Source: Flavobacteriales bacterium
GTDB taxonomy: Bacteria > Bacteroidota > Bacteroidia > Flavobacteriales_F > PHOS-HE28
DNA: 64,000 bases
Direction of reading: 5' to 3'
Assembly: GCA_020635715.1 (NCBI GenBank)
Contig: JACJZG010000015.1
Coordinates: 19,328 to 83,327 of the forward strand
Shown here: piece by piece, positions 18,021 through 26,146 of the stretch
Position numbering within the stretch: the first letter of the stretch is position 1
Layout: every line of letters starts with the position of its first letter
Made by a program: the position numbers and the translations under genes
The notes under the pieces: model-generated
What the model was told of the DNA's origin: nothing
Seen by the model: only the letters and a program-made list of their open reading frames with translations
Database searches by the model: none

Positions 18021-19358
18021 TCAACGTATCGCCTGGCGGTAGAGCGTGCGGTGCTGCACGGATCCGTAGGGACGATAGATGAAGTAGGCGTATCCGTCGT
18101 GCACCTGCACCTCCTCCGGGAACGGATGGTCCAAGGCCCGCTCCGGACCGAGTTGTCCGGTCGCGGGATCGACGCGACGCAACCAGGTCCGCAGGTTACG
18201 TGCGTAGAGGGCGTATACCGACCCATCCTTCCGGTCCTGCAACAACTGGTGCTTCCAGTTGCGGTCGCGGTGATAAGCGATCGGTATCTCGTCCACCATA
18301 CGATGGTCGGGTAGGTAGCGGCGCACCCGTTCCTTGTAATGATCGAAGACACAGAGCGTGTCGTTCACCACGAACAGGGGCGCGTAGGGTGAACGGAAGT
18401 AGATGTCCTTGTGGAATCCGGTCATATATCCTGCGATGATCTCGGCGTCCACTCCGGTCTCCAACGCCAGGTCCATCGCCACCACCTTGTCATGACCGCT
18501 CATGTACTTGTACTGGCTGCGGAAAAGCTCCATCCGGAAGTCGTCCTGGACCGTACAGATGGTATGGCTCGCCTTCGCCATGAGGTCGTAGCCCACATGC
18601 TGGAAAGCGGGGAAGGTCGGGTCGAGGTCGCTGCCCAGCAACTGGCCGGGAATGCTGTCGGTCCAAGGAAGCACCTGCTCGTACAGGGTCTTGAGGTCGA
18701 TGGCTGACAGGAAGACCTCGCCCCCTTCCTGCATGGCGACCCACGCGGTGGATGTTCCTTCCACGACCACGCGATGAACGGCATCATGCCGCAGGCGACA
18801 CACATCAGTGGGCAGGCGTACGCTGCTGCGTTCCACGAAGTCATGGCCGAGCAGGTGCAGGCGCGCATCGCGGAAGACCTGTTTCCCGGCCTCATCCTCG
18901 CGGTGCAGCAACCTGGGGCGTTCGTACGTGAGCACCCACACCCCATCGGCATTGGTGAAGTAGTCCCCTACATGAAGGTCATCGCGTTGATAGACCACTT
19001 CGGGCTTGGGGCGGTCGATGGTGACCTCCGGCAGGTCGACCGCACGCGGCAGCAGGCGCACCGTAAATGGCTCCTGATCCATGCATGCCTGCGCATCGGC
19101 CTCGAGTTCAAGGGTCGCATATCCCACCCGGCTTACCTCCATGGTCACCGCCGCCGGGCCGGGACAGGCCAGCTCGAAGGAACCGTTCACATCGGACACA
19201 GCGATGGTCGACGTTCCCTTCAAGCGCACGTGGGCATCCACGATACCGCGCCCGGTGGCGGCATCGATCACGCGGCCGCGCAGCACGAGGTCCTGGGACA
19301 TGGCCGCAGCGGCCAGCATCCCGGCGATCAGCACCCCGATACTTCGTTGGCTCATCAT
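18021..19358 (-). CDS. Exported protein with carboxypeptidase-like regulatory domain
   Basis: About 445 residues. The start was taken at the MM pair (19358 or 19355), which precedes a signal peptide (SIGVLIAGMLAAAAMSQ). Residues ~20-110 form a carboxypeptidase-D-like or CarboxypepD_reg beta-sandwich (LRGRVIDAATGRGIVDAHV, VSDVNGSFEL). The rest (~330 residues) is beta-rich with recurring Trp/Tyr strands (VWVLTYERPRLL, DGYAYFIYRPYG) that hint at a propeller-like fold, but I do not recognise it. There is no TonB plug or barrel and no T9SS sorting domain. It is probably periplasmic or in the outer membrane. The stop codon directly abuts the convergent SixA gene. Confidence 0.75.
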   Translation of the reverse strand: MMSQRSIGVLIAGMLAAAAMSQDLVLRGRVIDAATGRGIVDAHVRLKGTSTIAVSDVNGSFELACPGPAAVTMEVSRVGYATLELEADAQACMDQEPFTVRLLPRAVDLPEVTIDRPKPEVVYQRDDLHVGDYFTNADGVWVLTYERPRLLHREDEAGKQVFRDARLHLLGHDFVERSSVRLPTDVCRLRHDAVHRVVVEGTSTAWVAMQEGGEVFLSAIDLKTLYEQVLPWTDSIPGQLLGSDLDPTFPAFQHVGYDLMAKASHTICTVQDDFRMELFRSQYKYMSGHDKVVAMDLALETGVDAEIIAGYMTGFHKDIYFRSPYAPLFVVNDTLCVFDHYKERVRRYLPDHRMVDEIPIAYHRDRNWKHQLLQDRKDGSVYALYARNLRTWLRRVDPATGQLGPERALDHPFPEEVQVHDGYAYFIYRPYGSVQHRTLYRQAIR

Positions 19359-19439
19359 GCGTTCCCGTAGGTAAGATACCAGACCCGCACGGATCGCATA
19401 CATTCACTCCAGGCAACGGCCGGAACCACCCCACCACCG

Positions 19440-19937
19440 ATGCGAGGAAGCCTTCGATATGACCACTACCGGATCTTGGGCATCATGCGGAATGCCTCTG
19501 CGCATCAGGTGAAGAAGGCGTATCGGGAACGGGTGAAGCTCTGCCACCCGGACCGCAACGGATCACCCGAGGCAGCCCGGCAATTCCAAGCCGTGCAGGA
19601 AGCCTACGAGACACTGCGCGACGGCGAATTGCGACGGTCCTACGATGCGCTGCTCTCGGGCTACCGGCCTGTGCAGGCTACCACAGGAGAGCGGCCACCG
19701 ACCCGCACACCGGGCAGAACCCGGTATGCCATCCGGGCAGACCGCCCCGTGAACCGTTTCGCTTTCATCGGCCTTCATGTGACCGGCCTGTGCTTCGGCG
19801 TGATCCTCATCACCGGCATCGTCATCGGCATCACCTTCCTGCACTGGCCGTTGTACCTGCTGGTGTTCTGCCTGCCTGGCCTGGTGGTGATACCGGACAG
19901 CCTTGCTGGGCTGCGCCGCTCCCCCGCCTCGAAATAG
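19440..19937 (+). CDS. J-domain protein with C-terminal membrane segments
   Basis: A 165-residue protein. Residues ~8-75 are a J domain (YDHYRILGIMRNASAHQVKK, the HPD motif in LCHPDRNG, and ETLRDGELRRSYDALL), which stimulates DnaK-type ATPases. A basic linker follows, then two hydrophobic segments (TGLCFGVILITGIVIGITFL and WPLYLLVFCLPGLVVIPD), so it is probably anchored in the inner membrane with the J domain in the cytoplasm. The Gly/Phe and zinc-finger regions of full-length DnaJ are absent. This suggests a specialised co-chaperone at the membrane; the partner is unknown. It ends 8 bases from the convergent ilvE gene. Confidence 0.85.
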   Translation: MRGSLRYDHYRILGIMRNASAHQVKKAYRERVKLCHPDRNGSPEAARQFQAVQEAYETLRDGELRRSYDALLSGYRPVQATTGERPPTRTPGRTRYAIRADRPVNRFAFIGLHVTGLCFGVILITGIVIGITFLHWPLYLLVFCLPGLVVIPDSLAGLRRSPASK

Positions 19938-19945
19938 AAGCCGCC

Positions 19946-21016
19946 TCAAACAACAGGCACCACCCAGCCGTAAGGGTCGGCCACCCGGCCACGGCGGATG
20001 TCATCGAGGCGCTTGCCCACCTGGTTGGCGATCTTGCGATCCTCCACCGCCGGCAAATTGAACTCCTCGTCCCCGAAGGCCAGCTTCGAGATGTGTGCGA
20101 TGGTGGCGGCCGTTCCGGCCCCGAAGGCGGAATGCAGCCGACCGTTGCGCGCTGCGCTCACCACTTCCTCCACGCTCACCCGACGCTCTTCCACCCGGAT
20201 GCCTTCGTCCTTCGCGACCCGGATCAAACTGTCACGCGTGATCCCATGGAGGATCGTGCCATCCAGCGCGGGGGTGATCAAGGTGCCTTCGATGTTGAAG
20301 AAGACGTTCATGGTGCCGCTCTCCTCGATGTACTGGTGCGTCAGGCCGTCGGTCCAGATCAGCTGGTGGAAGCCCTGCTCCTGACCGAGCTTGGCGGGAT
20401 AGAGACCACCGGCGTAATTGCCACCGCACTTGGCCTCACCAGTACCTCCCGGGAAGGCGCGGCTGTAGTCCATCTCGATCTTCACCCGCACAGGCTCGCT
20501 GTAGTACGCACGCACCGGGCAGGTGAAGATGATGAACTTGTAATTGTCGCTCGGCTTCACCCCGATGTATTCGTCGCTGGCGAAGAGGAACGGACGGATG
20601 TACAAGGATGCCTCATCACCCTTGGGCAACCAGTCCTTGTCCAGGCGCACCAGTTCGGTCATCGCATCCAGGAAGATGTCCTCGGGGATCTCCGGCATGC
20701 ACATGCGCTTCGCGCTGCGGTTCATCCGGGCGATGTTCGCCTGCGGCCGGAAGATGCTCACCCCGCCATCGGGCATGCGGTAGGCCTTCAACCCTTCAAA
20801 GATGGTCTGGCTGTAGTGGAGCACCAATGCAGCGGGGCTCAGTTCCAGATCGCCGAAGGGTACGATGTTCGGTGCTTTCCAAGCGCCGTCCTCGTAGTCC
20901 ATCACCACCATATGATCGCTGAACACCCGGCCGAACTTGATGTTGTCCAGGTCGGTTTCGTTCAAGCGCGAACGCTCCACCCGCTGTGTCGCTATCTTTT
21001 GGCCGGTCGTGATCAT
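19946..21016 (-). CDS. ilvE: Branched-chain-amino-acid aminotransferase
   Basis: A 356-residue PLP-dependent fold-type IV enzyme that interconverts Leu/Ile/Val and their 2-oxo acids. The PLP Lys lies in GTGEAKCGGNYAGGLYPAKL, and the long-type BCAT features are seen in LHYSQTIFEGLKAYRMPDG, SIFRPQANIARMNRSAKRMC and LYIRPFLFASDEYIGV. Length fits the BCAT-II group used by Bacteroidota and many Gram-positives. A perfect TACATTTG -7 box lies 22 bases upstream at 21039-21046, so it probably has its own promoter, divergent from recQ. Confidence 0.95.
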   Translation of the reverse strand: MITTGQKIATQRVERSRLNETDLDNIKFGRVFSDHMVVMDYEDGAWKAPNIVPFGDLELSPAALVLHYSQTIFEGLKAYRMPDGGVSIFRPQANIARMNRSAKRMCMPEIPEDIFLDAMTELVRLDKDWLPKGDEASLYIRPFLFASDEYIGVKPSDNYKFIIFTCPVRAYYSEPVRVKIEMDYSRAFPGGTGEAKCGGNYAGGLYPAKLGQEQGFHQLIWTDGLTHQYIEESGTMNVFFNIEGTLITPALDGTILHGITRDSLIRVAKDEGIRVEERRVSVEEVVSAARNGRLHSAFGAGTAATIAHISKLAFGDEEFNLPAVEDRKIANQVGKRLDDIRRGRVADPYGWVVPVV

Positions 21017-21038
21017 TGCCTCGCGTTAAGGGTTGGAA

Positions 21039-21046
21039 CAAATGTA
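21039..21046 (-). promoter_or_regulatory. Promoter -7 box TACATTTG for ilvE
   Basis: This matches the Bacteroidota -7 consensus TAnnTTTG exactly on the minus strand, 22 bases before the ilvE ATG. No clear TTG -33 element is found at the usual 19-base spacing, so the assignment rests on the -7 box and position. Confidence 0.55.
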
Positions 21047-21084
21047 GCCCTTTGCCACCGTGGCATCATGATGCATCCACACAG

Positions 21085-22920
21085 ATGACCAGCAAGCCCG
21101 CCACCGTGGAGGACATCCATTCCGTGCTGCAGCGTGTCTGGGGGTATGATCGTTTCCGCCCGCAGCAGGAGCACATCATCCGCTCGGCGCTCGCTGGAAG
21201 GGACACCCTTGCCCTGCTGCCCACGGGCGGTGGCAAGAGCCTCTGCTTCCAGGTGCCGGCCATCGCGATGGGTCGCCTCTGCCTGGTGGTCTCCCCGTTG
21301 ATCGCCCTGATGAAGGACCAGGTGGGGCGCCTCAAGAAGTTGGGCGTGCCCGCACGCGCGATCACCTCCACCATGACCCGCGAGGAGATCGACAATGCCT
21401 TGGAAAGTGCGGCGCTCGGCAAGTACGCCTTCCTGTATGTCTCTCCGGAACGGCTCGCGTCGGAGCTCTTCCTGGCACGGCTTCCGCGCCTGCCATTGGG
21501 TCTCATCGCCATCGACGAGGCGCATTGCATCTCCCAATGGGGCTACGACTTCCGACCCGCCTACCTGAACATCGCCGAGGTGCGCAAGGTGCGCCCGGAA
21601 GTTCCCGTATTGGCGCTCACCGCTTCCGCCACGCCGGAGGTGGCCAGCGACATCATGGAGCGCCTCGCTTTCACAGAACCGCACGTGATGCGCGGTTCCT
21701 TCCAGCGGCCCGAGCTCTCCCTGTGGATCAGCAAGGGCGAGGACAAGGTGGGCCGCATGTTGCGCATCCTCGACCACGTGCGCGGAACGGCCATCATCTA
21801 CCTGCGCGAACGCAGAGCGACCATGCGCATAGCGGGGCTGCTGCGGCAACACGGCTACTCCGCTGCGGCCTATCATGCCGGCATGGAACTGGAGGAAAGG
21901 GACCGCATTCAGCAGGCCTGGACCGATGGCTCATTGCGCTGCGTGGTGGCCACCAACGCCTTCGGCATGGGGATCGACAAGGCGGATGTACGCGTAGTGA
22001 TCCACCTCGAGCCACCACCCGATCTGGAGAGCTACTACCAGGAAGCCGGAAGGGCCGGCCGGGATGGCAAGGCCTCCTACGCCTTCCTGTTGACCGGTCC
22101 GGGCGACGCCGCACAGCTGCGCGAACGGCTGGCGGGCTCCTACCCTTCCCTCGCCGATGTGCGAAAGGTCTATCAAGCCTTCGCGGATGTGCATGGTATC
22201 GCCATCGGATCGGGTCTTCTGGAGAATTATGAAGTGGACAACCGCACACTTGCCGCCCGGACCAAACTTCCGCCGGTGGTGGTGGCGAACGCCCTGAAGG
22301 CACTTGAACTGGATGGCCGGCTGTCCCTGTCGGATGGGGTGCGCAGCCCGTCACGGGTGCTGCTGATCGCCGACCAACAGCTCATCTATGGCATGCGCGT
22401 GAACAACGAACGCTACGGCCCGCTGCTGGAAGCCTTGTTGCGCAATTACGGCGGACTCTTCGAGGAACCCGTGTTGATCGATGAGCTTCGCCTGGCCAAG
22501 GGCTTGAAGTGGCAGGTGGAGACGGTGACCAGGCGGTTGATGGACCTTCACCAACAACGGGTCCTTTCCTACAAACAGCGGAACGACGCGCCCTCGGCCA
22601 CCCTGCTGCAGCCCCGCGTGGATGCGCAACGCCTTGTGCTGGATCCCGCGGCACTGGCTGTGCGCAGGCAACGTGCCGAAGCCCGGCTGGAGGCGATGCT
22701 CGCCTATGTGGAGGCGACCGACGAGTGCCGGTCCCGTTCGTTGATCCACTATTTCGGCGAGGCCCTGGATACCGAATGCGGCCAATGTGATGTCTGCCGG
22801 CGACGCAGGGCCTATGCCCCCGGCTCCGTCGGATCGGACGTGGCTGAACCGCCAGGCCTTTCCGGAGAGGCGGCGAAAGTGCTGCGGTGGGAACTTGATG
22901 AGGAGGATCGGACGCGATGA
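21085..22920 (+). CDS. recQ: RecQ family ATP-dependent DNA helicase
   Basis: A 611-residue 3'-5' DNA helicase of recombination and repair. The Met at 21085 begins the usual N-terminus (VEDIHSVLQRVWGYDRFRPQ). Motif I is LLPTGGGKSLCFQ, motif II IDEAHCISQWGYDFRPAY, motif III LTASATPEV and motif VI QEAGRAGRDG. A zinc-binding region near the C-terminus shows ATDECRSRSLIHYFG and ECGQCDVCRRRR. No HRDC domain follows, so this is a short RecQ, a type found alongside longer paralogues in Bacteroidota. The last 4 bases overlap the start of the glycosylase gene (ATGA), giving a coupled repair pair. Confidence 0.95.
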   Translation: MTSKPATVEDIHSVLQRVWGYDRFRPQQEHIIRSALAGRDTLALLPTGGGKSLCFQVPAIAMGRLCLVVSPLIALMKDQVGRLKKLGVPARAITSTMTREEIDNALESAALGKYAFLYVSPERLASELFLARLPRLPLGLIAIDEAHCISQWGYDFRPAYLNIAEVRKVRPEVPVLALTASATPEVASDIMERLAFTEPHVMRGSFQRPELSLWISKGEDKVGRMLRILDHVRGTAIIYLRERRATMRIAGLLRQHGYSAAAYHAGMELEERDRIQQAWTDGSLRCVVATNAFGMGIDKADVRVVIHLEPPPDLESYYQEAGRAGRDGKASYAFLLTGPGDAAQLRERLAGSYPSLADVRKVYQAFADVHGIAIGSGLLENYEVDNRTLAARTKLPPVVVANALKALELDGRLSLSDGVRSPSRVLLIADQQLIYGMRVNNERYGPLLEALLRNYGGLFEEPVLIDELRLAKGLKWQVETVTRRLMDLHQQRVLSYKQRNDAPSATLLQPRVDAQRLVLDPAALAVRRQRAEARLEAMLAYVEATDECRSRSLIHYFGEALDTECGQCDVCRRRRAYAPGSVGSDVAEPPGLSGEAAKVLRWELDEEDRTR

Positions 22921-23498
22921 AGCTGGACACGACGTTCTATCGCGAGCGCAACGCCCTTGTGGCCGCGCACGATCTGTTGGGCATGGCCTTGTTCACCAGC
23001 ATCCATGGCGTGCGCACGGCGGGCATCATCACGGAGACCGAGGCGTACATGGGCGAAGGTGACAAGGCGTCCCACGCCAGTGGTGGCCGGCGCACGCGGC
23101 GCAATGAAGTGATGTACGCGGATGGCGGTGTGGCCTATGTGTACCTGTGCTATGGCATACACCACCTCTTCAATGTGGTGGTACTGGGGAAGGACCAGCC
23201 ACATGCGGTTCTCATACGCGCCATTCATCCCCTGCATGGTGCCGAGGTGATGCTTGACCGACGCCGCTCACCGACCTTGACCACCGGCGGGCCAGGCACC
23301 CTCACGCAGGCGCTCGGCATCCGCACCGATCACAATAGGGAGGATCTGACCGGAGGTCGGATCTGGCTGGAGGATGTCGGCGTGAAGGTGCCGGAAAAGA
23401 AGATCGTCATCGGGCCGCGGGTCGGTGTGGACTATGCGGGTGAGGATGCCCGCTTGCCATACCGCTTCCGCATCGCACCTTCGCAGCTCATCCGATGA
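22917..23498 (+). CDS. mpg: DNA-3-methyladenine glycosylase (AAG/MPG type)
   Basis: A 193-residue base-excision enzyme of the alkyladenine glycosylase family, which removes 3-methyladenine and related damaged purines. Signature blocks are GIITETEAYMGEGDKASHA with the catalytic Glu, RRTRRNEVMYADGGVAYVY and YGIHHLFNVVV, together with GGPGTLTQALGI. Length is typical. The gene overlaps recQ upstream and fmt downstream by 4 bases each, so translation of the three is probably coupled and the first two form a DNA-repair pair. Confidence 0.95.
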   Translation: MKLDTTFYRERNALVAAHDLLGMALFTSIHGVRTAGIITETEAYMGEGDKASHASGGRRTRRNEVMYADGGVAYVYLCYGIHHLFNVVVLGKDQPHAVLIRAIHPLHGAEVMLDRRRSPTLTTGGPGTLTQALGIRTDHNREDLTGGRIWLEDVGVKVPEKKIVIGPRVGVDYAGEDARLPYRFRIAPSQLIR

Positions 23499-24454
23499 CC
23501 GATCGCGCACGCATCCTGTTCATGGGCACACCGGACTTCGCGGTGGCCACACTTGATGCCTTGGTGGCCGATGGTCAAGCCGTGGTGGCGGTGGTGACCG
23601 CTCCGGACAGGCCTGCTGGCCGTGGGCGCCAGCTGCGCGCTTCCGCCGTCAAGGTGCGCGCGCTCGAACTGGGCTTGCCCGTCCTTCAGCCGGAGAAGTT
23701 GAAGGATCCCGGCTTCATCGCAGCGCTCGACACCCTGGAGGCCGATCTATATATCGTGGTCGCCTTCCGGATGCTGCCGGAAGTGGTCTGGTCGAAACCG
23801 CGGCTGGGCACCATCAACCTGCATGGCTCCCTCCTTCCCGCCTATCGCGGTGCAGCACCGATCAACTGGGCGGTGATCAACGGCGAAACGCGGACGGGCG
23901 TGACCACCTTCCGGATCAGGCACGAGATCGATACGGGGGACATGCTGCTGCAGGACTCGCTCGCGGTGGGGCCCGATGACGATGCGGGACAGGTGCATGA
24001 TCAGTTGATGGCCCTTGGTGCGCGCCTGATGGTGCGCACCGTGCACGGCTTGACCGAGGGAAGTTTGCGCGCCAGGCCCCAGGTGATCGACCCGATGCAC
24101 CCCCCACCGGGAGCACCGAAGTTGAACGCCGACAATACGCATGTGCACTTTGACCGGCCGTCCGCCAAGGTGCACGATCACATCCGTGGCCTTAGTCCTT
24201 ATCCCGGTGCGTGGTGTACCTGGACCGATGGCGATGGAGCGACCCATCACTTCAAACTGTTCCGCACGGCACGATCGGAACGTCCAGTGAGCGGACCGCC
24301 GGGCACCCTCTCCAGCGAAGGCGATCGCCTCTTCGTGGCCTGTGCAGACCAATTGCTGGAGATCCTGGAACTTCAGGCAGAAGGCCGCAAACGCATGACG
24401 GCGGCGGATTTCCTGAGGGGCACGCGTTCGCTCGCGGGCAGTGAACTGAGCTGA
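23495..24454 (+). CDS. fmt: Methionyl-tRNA formyltransferase
   Basis: A 319-residue enzyme that formylates Met-tRNAfMet using 10-formyltetrahydrofolate, for translation initiation. The N-terminal Rossmann part opens with ILFMGTPDFAVATLDAL. The catalytic region is NLHGSLLPAYRGAAPINWAV followed by GVTTFRIRHEIDTGDMLLQD, containing the Asn/His/Asp triad of formyltransferases. The C-terminal ~100 residues are the OB-like tRNA-binding domain (GLSPYPGAWCTW, RKRMTAADFLRGTR). It is the third gene of the recQ-mpg-fmt unit, joined by a 4-base overlap. No def gene is in the window. Confidence 0.97.
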   Translation: MTDRARILFMGTPDFAVATLDALVADGQAVVAVVTAPDRPAGRGRQLRASAVKVRALELGLPVLQPEKLKDPGFIAALDTLEADLYIVVAFRMLPEVVWSKPRLGTINLHGSLLPAYRGAAPINWAVINGETRTGVTTFRIRHEIDTGDMLLQDSLAVGPDDDAGQVHDQLMALGARLMVRTVHGLTEGSLRARPQVIDPMHPPPGAPKLNADNTHVHFDRPSAKVHDHIRGLSPYPGAWCTWTDGDGATHHFKLFRTARSERPVSGPPGTLSSEGDRLFVACADQLLEILELQAEGRKRMTAADFLRGTRSLAGSELS

Positions 24455-24502
24455 TCCATGCGTTCCACGTGCGCATCCTTCCGCGTGAACGCCCCCACTT
24501 CC

Positions 24503-24629
24503 CGTTGATTCAACGACTGCGGAACTGAAAAAGTGGTCCGGCCTGAAACCCTTGCTGGCGGCGGGATACAGCGCCACTTATGAACAAACCACCAATGTTT
24601 TCAACATTTTCCGGACGGACGCCCGGAAA
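24503..24629. promoter_or_regulatory. Three dyads upstream of the HU promoter
   Basis: The 248-bp region between fmt and the HU gene contains no coding sequence I can support. It holds a 13-bp palindrome CGTTGA-T-TCAACG (24503-24515), an AATGTT-TTC-AACATT hairpin (24594-24608) and a TTTCCGG/CCGGAAA inverted repeat (24608-24614 with 24623-24629) that ends 4 bases before the -33 element. They could be operators for the HU gene or parts of an fmt terminator; none has a good T tract. Confidence 0.35.
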
Positions 24630-24632
24630 CCG

Positions 24633-24662
24633 TTGACAGGCGCGGTCTTCAGGATACATTTG
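24633..24662 (+). promoter_or_regulatory. Bacteroidota-type promoter TTG-N19-TACATTTG for the HU gene
   Basis: TTG at 24633-24635 is separated by exactly 19 bases from TACATTTG at 24655-24662. This is a full match to the -33/-7 consensus (TTG, 19-20 bases, TAnnTTTG). The start codon is at 24703, leaving a leader of roughly 30-35 bases. It is the best promoter in the window. Confidence 0.75.
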
Positions 24663-24702
24663 CTCCGAGTTCACTAAAACAACCAACTCAACACACAAAC
24701 CC

Positions 24703-24981
24703 ATGAGCTTGAACAAGGCTAGCATTATCGAAGCCATCGCCGCTGACGCGAAGATCTCCAAGGCTGACGCGAAGCGCGCGCTGGATGCTTTCGTGACCAG
24801 CACCACCAAGGCGCTGAAGAAAGGTGAGCGCGTGGCCCTCGTCGGCTTCGGCACCTTCTCCATCACCAAGCGCGCTGCTCGCAAAGGCCGCAACCCGCAG
24901 ACCGGCAAGGAGATCAAGATCGCTGCCAAGAAGGTGGTGAAGTTCAAAGCGGGTGCAGACCTGCAGAACAAAGTGAAGTAA
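24703..24981 (+). CDS. hup: HU family DNA-binding protein
   Basis: A 92-residue histone-like nucleoid protein that bends and packages DNA. The N-terminal helices (NKASIIEAIAADAKISKADA), the VGFGTFSITKRAARKGRNPQ hinge and beta-arm region, and the C-terminal KEIKIAAKKVVKFKAGADL block match HU/IHF family members in order and length. Start MSLNKASI is standard. It is monocistronic, with a strong promoter at 24633-24662 and a strong terminator at 25001-25034, as expected for an abundant protein. Whether the partner is itself (homodimer) cannot be told, but no second HU gene is in view. Confidence 0.97.
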   Translation: MSLNKASIIEAIAADAKISKADAKRALDAFVTSTTKALKKGERVALVGFGTFSITKRAARKGRNPQTGKEIKIAAKKVVKFKAGADLQNKVK

Positions 24982-25000
24982 GCGACAGCTCATTTCACGG

Positions 25001-25034
25001 AAGTCCCTCGCTACGGCGGGGGACTTTCTTTTTG
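25001..25034 (+). terminator. Intrinsic terminator after HU gene
   Basis: An 11-bp stem formed by AAGTCCCTCGC and GCGGGGGACTT around a TACG loop is followed by TTCTTTTT. One position is a T-G pair; the others are Watson-Crick. This is a textbook rho-independent terminator and ends about 15 bases before the next start codon. Confidence 0.85.
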
Positions 25035-25048
25035 TACCCTTGGGGACC

Positions 25049-25738
25049 ATGACCGATCAACAGCTCTACGAGCAGCTCGCCCAGTTCATCTCACCGAACA
25101 AACGTGCGCTCTTCGATCACATCGCTCCCTTGCGCACGCGCCATGTCACGGTGGTGTTGGAGGATATCTACCAGTCGCAGAACGCGAGCGCGGTGGTGCG
25201 TACGAGCGACCTCGTCGGTCTGCAGGACATCCATGTGATCGAGAACCGGAACGCCTACCAACTGAACCCGGACGTCACCCTCGGCTCCTCGAAGTGGGTC
25301 GATGTGCATCGCTACCGGTCGCATGCGGACAATTCGCTCGCCTGCGTGGAAGCCCTCAAGAAGAAAGGATACCGCGTGATCGCCACCTCGCCCCGGTCTC
25401 CCGAGATCACACCGGAGACCATCGACCTGGAGCGCCCCATGGCCTTCTGTTTCGGGACCGAGCTGACCGGCCTCAGCGACACCTTGATGAACGCCGCGGA
25501 TGAACACCTGCGCATCCCGATGGTCGGGTTCACCGAGAGCTACAACATCTCCGTATCCGCCGCGATCACCCTGTACACCGTGATGCAACGGCTGCGCGCG
25601 AGCACGATCGACCATCAACTGCCCGAGGAAGAACTGCACGCCTTGAAACTCTCGTGGGCACGCAAGATGGTCCACAGTCCCGCTCATCTTGAGGAACGAC
25701 TGAAGCGCGATGCCCAACGGCAGCGTGACGACAGCTGA
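25049..25738 (+). CDS. TrmH/SpoU family tRNA or rRNA 2'-O-methyltransferase
   Basis: A 229-residue SPOUT methyltransferase. The ATG at 25049 was chosen; a TTG three codons earlier is possible but less likely. Motif 1 is seen in NASAVVRTSDLVGLQDIHVI, motif 2 in AFCFGTELTGLSDTL and motif 3 in IPMVGFTESYNISVSAAITL, the knotted AdoMet-binding region. The extended N-terminal helical segment fits TrmH (tRNA Gm18) rather than the rRNA RlmB branch, but the two are not easily separated by eye. A TACCCTTG box directly upstream would give a nearly leaderless message. Confidence 0.9.
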   Translation: MTDQQLYEQLAQFISPNKRALFDHIAPLRTRHVTVVLEDIYQSQNASAVVRTSDLVGLQDIHVIENRNAYQLNPDVTLGSSKWVDVHRYRSHADNSLACVEALKKKGYRVIATSPRSPEITPETIDLERPMAFCFGTELTGLSDTLMNAADEHLRIPMVGFTESYNISVSAAITLYTVMQRLRASTIDHQLPEEELHALKLSWARKMVHSPAHLEERLKRDAQRQRDDS

Positions 25739-25829
25739 TCGTGATCGCACCGACACCGCGCCGGGCAATTCACACGCACGGGTTGAGAAGTGCGGCGCAC
25801 GTTCCCAGGGCTCGGCCATGACGCCCGGG

Positions 25830-25837
25830 TACTTTTG
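25830..25837 (+). promoter_or_regulatory. Promoter -7 box TACTTTTG for the bTHX gene
   Basis: Exact TAnnTTTG match, 24 bases before the ATG at 25862. No clear TTG is present at 19-20 bases upstream, so confidence rests on the -7 box and its position in the 123-bp intergenic region. Confidence 0.55.
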
Positions 25838-25861
25838 GCAAAATCCTTAACACGCCATCCC

Positions 25862-26074
25862 ATGGGAAAAGGTGACAAGAAGACGAAGAAAGGAAAGCGC
25901 ACGATCGGCAGTGCCGGTAAGAGCCGTCCTTCCAAGCGTCACACGCGCGTAGCCGCAGCGAAGAAGGCCGGCGCGAAGAAAGCAGCACCGAAAAAAGCGG
26001 CAGCGAAGAAAGCCGCCAAGAAGGCCGCACCGAAAAAGGCCGCTGCCAAGAAAGCCGCCCCCAAGAAGAAGTAG
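25862..26074 (+). CDS. 30S ribosomal protein bTHX-like with long Lys/Ala-rich tail
   Basis: 70 residues. The first ~25 (MGKGDKKTKKGKRTIGSAGK, then SRPSKRH) match bTHX, the small basic 30S protein first described in Thermus (GKGDRRTRRGKI...YGKYRPRKK), which sits at the head of the 30S subunit. The remaining ~45 residues are almost only Lys, Ala and Pro in KKAAPKKAAAKKAA-type repeats, like the C-terminal tails of histone H1 and bacterial H1-like proteins. Known bTHX proteins are 25-45 residues long, so the tail is unusual. The start is the ATG at 25862, directly before GKGDKK; 24 codons of open frame upstream have no family character. A -7 box lies 24 bases upstream and a hairpin follows. Confidence 0.75.
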   Translation: MGKGDKKTKKGKRTIGSAGKSRPSKRHTRVAAAKKAGAKKAAPKKAAAKKAAKKAAPKKAAAKKAAPKKK

Positions 26075-26096
26075 GCACCTCGCTCCCTCAATGAAC

Positions 26097-26124
26097 GAAG
26101 ACCTCGGCCGGTGCCGGGGTCTTC
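26097..26124. terminator. Hairpin between bTHX and convergent pdxH
   Basis: GAAGACCTCGGC (26097-26108) pairs with GCCGGGGTCTTC (26113-26124) across a 4-base loop, a 12-bp stem with one T-G pair. The T tract after it is weak in both directions, but the position between convergent genes suits a shared terminator. Confidence 0.6.
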
Positions 26125-26146
26125 TCCTTCATGCCCGTTGCGTTGA

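Noticed and set aside
24455..24632. A small RNA in the fmt-hup spacer
   Set aside because: There are several dyads but no promoter box followed by a hairpin with a T tract in either direction.
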